Assembly (NCBI RefSeq): GCF_025567305.1
Contig: NZ_JAOQJP010000005.1
Coordinates: forward strand, 62,001 to 126,000
Direction: 5' to 3'
Length of the DNA stretch: 64,000 bases
DNA from: Lentihominibacter butyricus
GTDB lineage: Bacteria > Bacillota > Clostridia > Peptostreptococcales > Anaerovoracaceae
Position numbers and translations under genes: made by a program
Notes under the pieces: model-generated
What the model saw: only the letters and a program-made list of their open reading frames with translations
Told to the model about the DNA's origin: nothing
Databases searched by the model: none
Part shown: one piece after another, positions 30,811 through 38,983 of the stretch
Layout of the letters: each line of letters starts with the position of its first letter
Position numbering within the stretch: position 1 is the stretch's first letter

Positions 30811-31375
30811 ACCTAAGTGGAATTGTAAGTATCATATAGTGTTTGCCCCAAAGTATCGTAGGAAAGTGATTTATTGAAAAATACGGGCTGACATTGGGAA
30901 GATATTAAGATTATTATGTGATCGAAAAGGAGTAGAGATCATTGAAGCCGAATGCTGTCCTGATCATATCCATATGTTGGTAAGAATACCGCCAAAGTAT
31001 AGTGTTTCCTATATTGTTGGATATCTCAAAGGGAAAAGCTCACTGATGATTTTTGATAGACATGCAAATTTAAAATACAAGTATGGGAACAGACATTTCT
31101 GGTGTCGGGGTTACTATGTAGATACAGTTGGAAAAAACACAAAGAAAATAGAAGAATACATACGTACACAATTGCAGGAAGATATTGCTGAAGATCAAAT
31201 ATCCATGAAAGAGTATATAGATCCATTCGTGCAAAATAAGGAATAACCCTTTAGGGTTTGTAGAGAAGTTAGTGCAATTGGCGAACCAATTCAGTGCATC
31301 TTGAGATGCTGCTGGCAACAGACCCTTCCAGGGTCTAAACATACCGCCGACTCAGCCGGCGGTTATGATTCTATA
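30811..31375 (+). mobile_element. IS200/IS605-family element, right part
   Basis: Contains the main part of tnpA and the structured right end: short hairpins AACCCT/AGGGTT (31246-31259) and GACCCT/GGGTC (near 31321-31335), then ACCGCCG/CGGCGGT (31343-31363) followed by TATGATTCTATA. Subterminal hairpins without terminal inverted repeats are the mark of this family. The left part lies beyond the transposon, ending near 23850. Confidence 0.8.
30812..31246 (+). pseudogene. tnpA: IS200-type TnpA transposase, interrupted and with a stop codon
   Basis: The frame reads WNCKYHIVFAPKYRRKVIY, then a TGA stop (30875-30877), then KIRADIGKILRLLCDRKGVE, IIEAECCPDHIHMLVRIPPK, LKGKSSLMIFDRHANLKYKY and RHFWCRGYYVDTVG. 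The HIH pair and the tyrosine of GYYVDT are the Y1-transposase (HUH) catalytic residues. The first seven codons lie at 23830-23850 on the far side of the transposon; joined, the protein would have 149 residues, the family length. The TGA stands where members carry glycine. It is doubly inactivated: by insertion and by the stop. Confidence 0.88.
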
Positions 31376-31405
31376 CCTTCTTCGGGTGTTGAATCGCTTT
31401 GACGA

Positions 31406-31624
31406 TCACTCCTGCTGCATCATCTGCTGCTCCATGATATCATCCCATTCGAAACCGCAGTTTCTGCATCTGGTCATATGCGATGAAAGAAATCCTGCAC
31501 ACCCGCAGCTGACTACAGCAGTCCCGTCCTCGACCTCCTGTTTTATCTCTGGTATTACAAGTGCTTTTGCCGGCACTACTTTAACGAGTTTTTCCGAACC
31601 ACATCTGAAACATTTTTTAGCCAT
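31406..31624 (-). CDS. Small zinc-ribbon protein
   Basis: A 72-residue protein with two CxxC-like pairs: KKCFRCGSEKLVKV at the start and SCGCAGF plus MTRCRNCGFEWDD near the end, a typical pair of zinc knuckles. It ends in a Gln/Met-rich tail. The ribosome site GGGGAGGTG lies before ATG 31624. Nothing else in the neighbourhood suggests a role; it marks the return to core-like sequence after the island. A weak -10-like TATAAT (complement of 31710-31715) lies upstream. Confidence 0.8.
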   Translation of the reverse strand: MAKKCFRCGSEKLVKVVPAKALVIPEIKQEVEDGTAVVSCGCAGFLSSHMTRCRNCGFEWDDIMEQQMMQQE

Positions 31625-31818
31625 ATCTTCACCTCCCCTTCTGACCTTTTATTTTTCCCGGTATCCGCCGCATCATGATCTGGCGTACCATCCTGAAGAA
31701 TATATCTAGATTATACACGAAAACAGCATGCCGCGCTCTGATTTTTCTGAATTTTCCTGACATAATAATAGAATTTTCTTCAGAAAAAGAGCTGAGAGAT
31801 CTTCTGGGTCGTTAAGGC

Positions 31819-31847
31819 TTGTTATATGGAACAGAGATATGTATAAT
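31819..31847 (+). promoter_or_regulatory. Upstream promoter P1
   Basis: TTGTTA (31819-31824), 17 bases, TATAAT (31842-31847), 300 bases before the next gene. Confidence 0.55.
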
Positions 31848-32031
31848 AAAACTCAAAAGTGAATTTTTATACATCATTTTATGAGCACGGCCACTTGCGT
31901 AACCTCGACTGTCGGCGCATCGTTATGCATTCCGGTGATGAAGTGCAGGGATACTTTTTTCGTGCCTTTTTTCGACAAATCCGACAATACGCATTTTTGT
32001 ATACACTTTATGCACTTTTTTGCATATGTGT

Positions 32032-32060
32032 TTGAAATTATTCCCTGTCTATAGTATAAT
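32032..32060 (+). promoter_or_regulatory. Promoter P2 for the 32150-38881 operon
   Basis: TTGAAA (32032-32037), 17 bases, perfect TATAAT (32055-32060), 90 bases before the start at 32150. Confidence 0.75.
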
Positions 32061-32149
32061 ACAAGCGACTGTAATTATTGTGTAACTGTAGAGTTTGAAC
32101 ACATTTTACGATATTTTGATATAAGACATACTAAATAGGAGAATATTAC

Positions 32150-33124
32150 ATGACGACAATCATAGTTGTAGTTGTTGTGGCCTTGGTTTTTTTTGTTGCA
32201 GTATGTGTTGTGGCTTTTATGATCTGGAAACGAGAAGCAGAGATGCGAACGGACAGTATCAGGGCCATAGAGGAAAATCTGGAAAGGTTGACGCAGGAAA
32301 TGTCTCCGGGGCAGGAGGCGCAGGACCGGCAGGGTTTTGCGGAAAAGGAAGCGGATATTTCGTATATGGAATCGCTTGTCGCGCAAAGTGCCGCAGGCAG
32401 GTCATCCGGCAGAAGGGCAAGGAGCCGCGTACAGGATCCTTTCGAATGGGTCAGAGCGAACGGCGAGACTGTCCGGAGCAGCAGCGGATCAGTGCAGGAA
32501 GAACCTTTTAGAATACATCCGGTATCGGCTTCTGAAGAAGAATGGCAGAAAACGCCGGATCGCGATGAAGAGTTCTACGTAACCACAGAACCTGTTGTGC
32601 ATGAAATGGATAATGGTGACGGCATGGCAGGGATGCCGGCGGGCGATACAGATGTTTCTGAGACAGCAGATGGACAGCAGCCGTCAGAGGGACATGACAG
32701 ATATGAAGATTCAGGCACTGGTGAGGATACATGCAGTGATGAAGGTGATCTTACAGAAAAAACGGAAACAGAGGTATGCAGGAAAAAGTCAGCTCTCACG
32801 GAAATGCATAAAATGCTGAAAGAGCTGGATGTGCCGGAGATGAGAAAGATGCCGGGAACGCCGGCAGATGAAGATGCGGCAGAACCTCCGGAAGCAGCAG
32901 GCGCCGAAGGAGAAGAAATGCAGGAAACCGCAGATGGAGATCATGATGATCGCGAAGAACAGCACGATGAAAAAGAAAGCTATGAGATCAGTCTGGATCT
33001 CATAGATGAAATGGATATAGACAGCGAGCAGGAACAGATGCCGGCAGCCCGGATGGGATACGACGTGGGGAGAAGCGGTCGTAAATACACGGCGTCAGAG
33101 CTGGAAAAACTGATCAAGGAATGA
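32150..33124 (+). CDS. Single-pass membrane protein with long acidic tail, unknown function
   Basis: A 324-residue protein: one N-terminal hydrophobic helix (residues 3-26, rich in Val and Phe) followed by a polar, strongly acidic and probably disordered cytoplasmic tail of 290 residues. A short positive patch (SGRRARSRVQDPF) lies near residue 90. The C-terminus RKYTASELEKLIKE is the only part that looks folded and may be a peptide for protein binding. I recognise no family. It heads an operon with the zinc-ribbon/coiled-coil protein (20 bases downstream) and the UPF0182 protein, so it may belong to the same envelope complex. Start after AGGAG. Confidence 0.8.
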   Translation: MTTIIVVVVVALVFFVAVCVVAFMIWKREAEMRTDSIRAIEENLERLTQEMSPGQEAQDRQGFAEKEADISYMESLVAQSAAGRSSGRRARSRVQDPFEWVRANGETVRSSSGSVQEEPFRIHPVSASEEEWQKTPDRDEEFYVTTEPVVHEMDNGDGMAGMPAGDTDVSETADGQQPSEGHDRYEDSGTGEDTCSDEGDLTEKTETEVCRKKSALTEMHKMLKELDVPEMRKMPGTPADEDAAEPPEAAGAEGEEMQETADGDHDDREEQHDEKESYEISLDLIDEMDIDSEQEQMPAARMGYDVGRSGRKYTASELEKLIKE

Positions 33125-33143
33125 TATCCAGAAGGAGGAATAT

Positions 33144-35963
33144 ATGTATTGTAAGAATTGCGGAAACGAGATCGCAGACAGCTCAAAGTTTTGCAGTCAC
33201 TGCGGACAGCTTGTAGAACCGGAAACGTCCGTGCCGGATAATGCCCCGGCTGCTGCACAGAGACATAAAGCTGTGCAGACAGGAGCTGACAAGAACGAAG
33301 AAAACATCGGCAGCGCTTCTAAAAAGCCGATGTTTGAAGAGTTTCAGTGGAACGTGGATGACTATCCGGGAAGAAGAAAATACGAAAAGACCGAAGATGT
33401 GGATTTTGACTGGAATGCAAAGCCTCAGGATATACCTGATACAGTAACGGGACAGCCGGCCGTGCAGCAGAACGATGCAGCGATAGAAAGAAAAACGGCG
33501 GAACAGATAAGAACTGTGCAGAATTATGCATCAGCGGGCAAGACAGATGCAGCATCCGGGATCGGTAAAGCAGAAGAAGAACAGAAGCCGCTGAGCGCAG
33601 CAGACAGAATAGATAAATTCTATACTTTCAACAGGAAGAACGAAGAATTCCAGCAGCTCCTCAACAGAGAGTATGAAAAGGTCAAATCAGGGAACCCTAT
33701 CAGGCAGGAACTGTCAGAGGCGGAGAAGCTCGCAGACAGGAGATTCGAAGCAAAACCTGAAGATCCGTCGATGGACGCTTTCCTTGAGAAGGAAGGGATA
33801 GTGAAACCTTATCAGCCTAAGGCATTCGAATCTGACGTGCTGCAGAGGATCGAAGCCCAGGAGGCAGAAAAAGAAGCGAAGAGACTTGAGGAAGAAGCAA
33901 GACTTGCCGCTATAGAAGCTGCGAAAAAAGAGGCTGAAGCCGAAGCAAAGAGAAAGGCGGAGGAAGAGGCAAGACTCGCAGCAGAAGAAGCAGAAAGACA
34001 GAGAGCGGCAGAAGAAGCACGCCGCGCCGAGGAAGCTAAAATCGCAGCTGCCGAGGAAGCCAGAAGAAAAGCGGAAGAAGAAGCTGCAAGGCTGGCCGAG
34101 ATCGCAAGGCGCAATGCTGAAGAGGAAGCCCGCCGTGCAGAAGAAGCACGCGTGAAGGCGGCAGAGGAAGCAAGACTCCGTGAAGAGGAGGCTGCAAGAC
34201 TTGCAGCTGAGGAGGAAGCAAGGAGAAAAGCTGAGGCTGAAGCTAAAGTAAAGGCTGCAGAAGAGGCCAGACTCAAGGCTGAAGCGGATCTCAGGGCTGC
34301 ACAGGAAGCTGCAAAGATCAGAGCTCAGCAGGAAGCCAGAATGGCGGCTGAAGCTGAAGCAAGATTCAAGGCTCAGCAGGAAAAGAGACAGCTTGAGGCG
34401 ATAGAGGCACAGAAACGTCTTGAAGCACAGAGAAAGAAACTTGAAGAAGAGGCTAACCAGGCGGTAGCAGAGGAAGAAGTTCGTCGTGTCATCGAGCAGA
34501 CTACGAGAATGCGTGATGAGGAAGCGGCTAAGATAAGAGCTACAGTCGCTGCGATGAGAGAAGGCATAGATCAGATCAGAGAAGATGCTGTGAGCCGCGA
34601 AGTGACAGAAGCTCATCAGGCTACTAAGAACCAGATCGACGAGATGACGAAGGCAAGAAGCTCATTCTTTGCAGAGCTTGAAGAAGCTGACGGTCAGAAC
34701 GCACCTATAGAAGCAGAAGCTGTAAATACACCTGAGGTGACTTTCGCAGAGGCGCCTGCAGCAGAAATTCCTGCAGTGGATATCCCGGCAGAACAGCCGG
34801 CGGCAGATTTCGTCCAGACAGATATATTTGCAGAAAAAGAAAGAACAGAAGACAATGTTACAGGAAGAGACACTCTCTTTTCGGAAAGCGAGTTCTTCCA
34901 TACGAGAACAGTAGATAAAGCAGCTATCATGGCGGGCCTTAACGAGGACACCATAATAGCAAACAAGAGAACGACAGCTGCTCCGGCAAGCGATGAAGAG
35001 TTTTTCAACAGCCTCGATGAGGCAGCGGCACAGCCGACAGCACCGGAGGGATCGATTTTCGACAATGCAGCGCCGGCAGCAGGAATGGCAGCATTCGGAG
35101 CAGGTGCAGCTGATATGGCAGCACAGCAGGAGGCTCAGCCTATAGATTTCAGGACTGATATGGAAAGTGCGCCGGCAGCGGACAGTGCAGACGATCTGCT
35201 CACGCAGTTCGAAAACATCAGCATAGATGATCTGTCACAGTTCGAGCAGCCTCAGGAAGGACAGCCGGAAGCGCAGCAGGCAGTCGTTGAAGAATTCAGG
35301 ATGAGCGACACTATCCAGGCAGGAAGCCTCGGCGACCAGTTCAGAACAGAACAGGGCGCAGCGCTGAATGACACAGTTGTGATGCCGCACAATGACAGCT
35401 TCAGCCAGATGCCGGCAGCCAACGATTTTGACAATTATGGAAATGAAGAGGCGGCAAATTACATAAGGCAGCAGCAGGAGCAGCAGAGCAGCGCAGCAGG
35501 CATGAATGAATTCTACGGCGACGGATTCTATGATGAAGAAGACGAGTCGCAGCTTTCCAAGAAGGAACTCAAGCGCAGAGCAAAAGAGCAGAAGAGACTC
35601 GAGCGCGAAAGAGCAAAAGAAGAAAAAATACTGGCAAAGAGAGACGCTGAATTTGACAACGAAACTTCAGATGAAGTTGAAGAATACGAGAAAAAAGGCG
35701 CAAAGGGCAGACTGGTGCTGAAGATAATCCTCGTTATACTGATCGTTATACTTGCAGTAGAAGTCATAGGCATGGCTATAAGGTTCATCGCACCGCAGAG
35801 TGGCGCAGCGACATTTATAGACAATCAGCTCAACAAGGTCATCCGCCTCATAACCGGGGATGCAGCAGACGGCAGCCAGGCAGACGGAACTGTATACAGC
35901 GCCGGAACGATGCAGATAACTGTAACGGATCCGGACAGCGGAACAGATATCACCATCGTTTAA
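33144..35963 (+). CDS. Zinc-ribbon, giant Ala/Glu coiled-coil, membrane-anchored protein
   Basis: A 939-residue modular protein. Residues 1-27 form a zinc-ribbon (YCKNCGNEIADSSKFCSHCG). Residues 30-235 are polar. Residues about 236-490 are a continuous Ala/Glu/Lys/Arg heptad region (EEARLAAEEAERQRAAEEAR and many like it), a long single alpha-helix or coiled coil resembling TolA. Residues 500-830 are low-complexity, Gln/Ala/Asp-rich. One transmembrane helix near 857-880 (LVLKIILVILIVILAVEVIG) precedes a 60-residue Thr/Gly-rich extracellular end. The ribbon and coil lie in the cytoplasm, with the C-terminus outside. The family is unknown to me; it may be a structural or stress-sensing scaffold. 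It lies between 32150-33124 and the UPF0182 gene in one operon; ribosome site AGGAGG. Confidence 0.85.
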   Translation: MYCKNCGNEIADSSKFCSHCGQLVEPETSVPDNAPAAAQRHKAVQTGADKNEENIGSASKKPMFEEFQWNVDDYPGRRKYEKTEDVDFDWNAKPQDIPDTVTGQPAVQQNDAAIERKTAEQIRTVQNYASAGKTDAASGIGKAEEEQKPLSAADRIDKFYTFNRKNEEFQQLLNREYEKVKSGNPIRQELSEAEKLADRRFEAKPEDPSMDAFLEKEGIVKPYQPKAFESDVLQRIEAQEAEKEAKRLEEEARLAAIEAAKKEAEAEAKRKAEEEARLAAEEAERQRAAEEARRAEEAKIAAAEEARRKAEEEAARLAEIARRNAEEEARRAEEARVKAAEEARLREEEAARLAAEEEARRKAEAEAKVKAAEEARLKAEADLRAAQEAAKIRAQQEARMAAEAEARFKAQQEKRQLEAIEAQKRLEAQRKKLEEEANQAVAEEEVRRVIEQTTRMRDEEAAKIRATVAAMREGIDQIREDAVSREVTEAHQATKNQIDEMTKARSSFFAELEEADGQNAPIEAEAVNTPEVTFAEAPAAEIPAVDIPAEQPAADFVQTDIFAEKERTEDNVTGRDTLFSESEFFHTRTVDKAAIMAGLNEDTIIANKRTTAAPASDEEFFNSLDEAAAQPTAPEGSIFDNAAPAAGMAAFGAGAADMAAQQEAQPIDFRTDMESAPAADSADDLLTQFENISIDDLSQFEQPQEGQPEAQQAVVEEFRMSDTIQAGSLGDQFRTEQGAALNDTVVMPHNDSFSQMPAANDFDNYGNEEAANYIRQQQEQQSSAAGMNEFYGDGFYDEEDESQLSKKELKRRAKEQKRLERERAKEEKILAKRDAEFDNETSDEVEEYEKKGAKGRLVLKIILVILIVILAVEVIGMAIRFIAPQSGAATFIDNQLNKVIRLITGDAADGSQADGTVYSAGTMQITVTDPDSGTDITIV

Positions 35964-36010
35964 CACAGGCCGGGAGGTTTGTGAAACTTTAGAGGGAGGT
36001 ACAGCGTACT

Positions 36011-38881
36011 GTGACAAAGGAGAAAAAGAAACGGACGGGCCTGCGTGTGATAATCGCGATCGTCATAATATTAGGATTGTTTCTGAGCCTTATAGGGTTC
36101 ATCACAGATTTCATGTGGTTCAGAGAACTGGGCTATGTATCGGTGTTTTTTACGAAACTTTTTACCCAGATCAAAATAGGGGTGCCGACCTTTGTCGTAG
36201 TCACATTCCTTGCATACATTTATCTGAAATTCCTCAAACGGGGGTATTTCATAAAAGTATCTTCGGATGAGCCTGTGAACCACGGCAGGCTGAATCTCAT
36301 ATCGTGGGGACTTGCGGCAGCCTATGGTGCGATAACGACGTTCTTTACTGTTACAAAACTGTGGTTTGATTTTCTGCAGTTCATAAACAGTACGTCGTTC
36401 GGTAAAAAAGACCCCCTTTTCGATATGGATATTTCTTTCTATGCATTCAAGCTTGATTTCATAGAAGAAGTGAACCAGATCGTGCTGGTACTGCTGATCG
36501 CATTTGCAGTGCTGACAGTGATCTACTATTCGATACTGCTGACGGTGAGAACGCCTAAGATCTTTGAAGAAAAGGCGCAGACTGTCGATGAAGAAGAGGA
36601 ACAGTCTCAGGCACAGGGCGGTGCCGGAAACGGATTCGACAACCTGAACGGCATGTTCGGCAAATTCACGGAAGCGTTTACAGGAAAGGCCGGAGGCGGC
36701 TTCAAGAGACCGTCGAGACCGCGCAAGTCGTTCGATAATCAGAACCTGAAAATGCTGGTGTCGATAGCGGAGAAACAGCTGATAATAGTCGGAGTGCTGT
36801 TTTTCCTGATGGTCGGAGTGAACTTTTTCCTCAAGCAGTACGACCTGCTGTTCGGCAGCACTGGAGCGGTACATGGTGCGGGATTCACTGATGTGAACAT
36901 CACGCTGTGGATGTACAGGATAATAATGGTGCTTGCAGTATTTGCGGCAGTGGGATTCGCGGTCGGAATAAGCAGGAGACATATAAAGCCTGCAGTTGTG
37001 GCGCCGATCATAATGATAATCATTGGAGTGGCAGGAACAGGCGCAGCCCTTGTAGTGCAGAATCTGGTGGTCACTCCGGACGAGATCAACAAAGAAAGCA
37101 GGTATCTGGAAAGAAACATAGAATATACTCAGACTGCATACGGACTAAACGATGTAAATAAAAAGGAGTTCGCAGCGAGCAATGATCTGACCGGAGAAGA
37201 TATAAGCAACAACGATGAGACGATATCGAACATACGAATAAATGATTATGAACCTGCGAAGACGTTCTACAATCAGACACAGAGCATCAAGCAGTATTAT
37301 TCGTTCAACGATGTCAATGTCGACAGATATAATATAAACGGCGAATATACGCAGACGTTCCTGTCGGCCAGGGAGATCGATGAGAACTCGATAAATGACA
37401 CATGGCTGAACAAGCATCTGAAATATACTCACGGCTACGGCATAACTCTTTCGCGTGTAGACAAGATAACAGCCAGCGGACAGCCGGATATGCTGATAGG
37501 CGGCATTCCACCGGTATCTGACGTCGACGAGATCAAGATCACCAGACCGGAGATCTACTACGGCGAGCTGACAAACAACTATGTTCTGACAAATACGTCG
37601 GAGGAAGAGTTCGACTACCCTGACGGCAACGAGAACAAATACACGACTTACGAAGGAGATGCAGGCATCAAGCTGAACCCGCTCAACAGATTCATGTTCG
37701 CGGTAAAGGAAAGAAGCCTCAAGCTTCTCGTATCAGGGAATGTGAAGAGCTCCTCTAAGATCCTGATCAACAGGAACATCAAAGAGAGAGTGAAGCAGAT
37801 AATGCCGTATCTGGAATATGACAAGTCGCCTTACATGGTAACTGTCGACGGCAAGCTGTACTGGATCATAGATGCATACACATACACGAACAGATATCCT
37901 TATTCGGAACCTTTCAGCGATACTTCCGATACGAACTATATAAGGAACTCTGTAAAAGTGGTGATCGATGCATACAACGGCACGACAGACTACTACATCG
38001 TGGATGATACGGATCCGATAGCGCAGAACTTCAAGAAGATATATCCTGATCTTTTCAAAGACATAAAGGATATGCCGGAAGGTATAAAGGCGCACATAAG
38101 ATATCCGAGCACGCTGCTCAACATACAGGCGCAGGTATATCAGAGATATCACATGAACGACGTGAAAGTCTTCTATCAGAATGAGGACCTGTGGCAGATA
38201 TCCAGCGAGATATACGGCACAGAGGAGCAGACGATGTCTCCGAACTACTACATCATGAAGCTTCCTGGTGAAGACAGTGCGGAATTCGTGAATTCCATAC
38301 CGTTAACACCGAAAGACAAAAAGAATCTGATGGGACTGTTCGTAGCGAGAAATGATGGCGGAAACTACGGCGAACTGATACTTTACCAGATGCCTAAGAG
38401 CCAGACGGTATACGGCCCGATGCAGATAGAAGCTCAGATAGACCAGAACACTGAGATCTCGAAGGAATTCTCACTGTGGAATTCGTCCGGTTCGAAATAC
38501 AGCAGAGGAAACATGTTCGTGGTTCCGATCGAAGATTCGCTGCTCTATATAGAGCCTGTATATCTGGAAGCGACGAATTCGAGCATACCGGAAGTAAAGA
38601 GAGTCATCGTTGTATACGGTGACAATATCGCATATGAAGCGACGCTTGCGGAGGCTCTCAATTCCATGTTCGGAGAGGGCAGCGCATACGAGCGCGAGGA
38701 CAGCGGCAATACAGATACTACATCAGGTGGAAATGGTGACGAACTTAGTCAAACTGAAATAATAAAGAGGGCTCAGGATGCATTCGACAATGCACAGAAT
38801 GCGCAGAAGAACGGCGACTGGGCGAAGTACGGCGAATATCTTAATGAACTGGATAAGTATTTAAATATGTTAAGTAAATAG
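36011..38881 (+). CDS. UPF0182-family membrane protein
   Basis: A 956-residue member of UPF0182: about seven transmembrane helices in the first 330 residues (GLRVIIAIVIILGLFLSLIG; the FTKLFTQIKIGVPTFVVVTF loop), then a large extracellular region with the family signatures YLERNIEYTQTAYGLND, YNINGEYTQTFLSAREID, NKHLKYTHGYGITLSRVD, ITRPEIYYGELTNNYVLT and IKAHIRYPSTLLNIQAQVY. The function is not established; it is widespread in Clostridia and Actinobacteria. It starts at GTG 36011 with GGGAGG eleven bases before. A 32-residue helical tail follows a Ser/Thr/Gly linker (ALNSMFGEGS, TDTTSGGNGDE). It is last in the operon 32150-38881. Confidence 0.93.
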   Translation: MTKEKKKRTGLRVIIAIVIILGLFLSLIGFITDFMWFRELGYVSVFFTKLFTQIKIGVPTFVVVTFLAYIYLKFLKRGYFIKVSSDEPVNHGRLNLISWGLAAAYGAITTFFTVTKLWFDFLQFINSTSFGKKDPLFDMDISFYAFKLDFIEEVNQIVLVLLIAFAVLTVIYYSILLTVRTPKIFEEKAQTVDEEEEQSQAQGGAGNGFDNLNGMFGKFTEAFTGKAGGGFKRPSRPRKSFDNQNLKMLVSIAEKQLIIVGVLFFLMVGVNFFLKQYDLLFGSTGAVHGAGFTDVNITLWMYRIIMVLAVFAAVGFAVGISRRHIKPAVVAPIIMIIIGVAGTGAALVVQNLVVTPDEINKESRYLERNIEYTQTAYGLNDVNKKEFAASNDLTGEDISNNDETISNIRINDYEPAKTFYNQTQSIKQYYSFNDVNVDRYNINGEYTQTFLSAREIDENSINDTWLNKHLKYTHGYGITLSRVDKITASGQPDMLIGGIPPVSDVDEIKITRPEIYYGELTNNYVLTNTSEEEFDYPDGNENKYTTYEGDAGIKLNPLNRFMFAVKERSLKLLVSGNVKSSSKILINRNIKERVKQIMPYLEYDKSPYMVTVDGKLYWIIDAYTYTNRYPYSEPFSDTSDTNYIRNSVKVVIDAYNGTTDYYIVDDTDPIAQNFKKIYPDLFKDIKDMPEGIKAHIRYPSTLLNIQAQVYQRYHMNDVKVFYQNEDLWQISSEIYGTEEQTMSPNYYIMKLPGEDSAEFVNSIPLTPKDKKNLMGLFVARNDGGNYGELILYQMPKSQTVYGPMQIEAQIDQNTEISKEFSLWNSSGSKYSRGNMFVVPIEDSLLYIEPVYLEATNSSIPEVKRVIVVYGDNIAYEATLAEALNSMFGEGSAYEREDSGNTDTTSGGNGDELSQTEIIKRAQDAFDNAQNAQKNGDWAKYGEYLNELDKYLNMLSK

Positions 38882-38891
38882 GATTATTGTT

Positions 38892-38936
38892 CAGGACATT
38901 CCCTTTGCTCCGAGTAGGTTTGACGGGAATGTTCTG
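38892..38936 (+). terminator. Hairpin after the UPF0182 gene
   Basis: CAGGACATTCCC (38892-38903) pairs with GGGAATGTTCTG (38925-38936), 12 pairs including one G-U. There is no U-tract after it, so it may terminate inefficiently or be part of the glnA leader. Confidence 0.4.
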
Positions 38937-38983
38937 TCGTATTCTGACTGTAAAATAAACTAAACTAGGGAGGAGACAGCTAT

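Larger units (their letters stand above)
31625..32149. other. Long intergenic region with two plus-strand promoters
   Basis: No gene I can support. Two good promoters read rightward (31819-31847 and 32032-32060). The 180 bases between them hold no open frame with a ribosome site, so they are either a long leader or a small RNA. The rest is AT-rich. Confidence 0.5.

Noticed and set aside
19708..31400. Island integrated into the tRNA-Lys gene with a direct repeat at its far end
   Set aside because: I found no second copy of the tRNA 3' sequence near 31.4 kb; the tRNA may simply neighbour the island.
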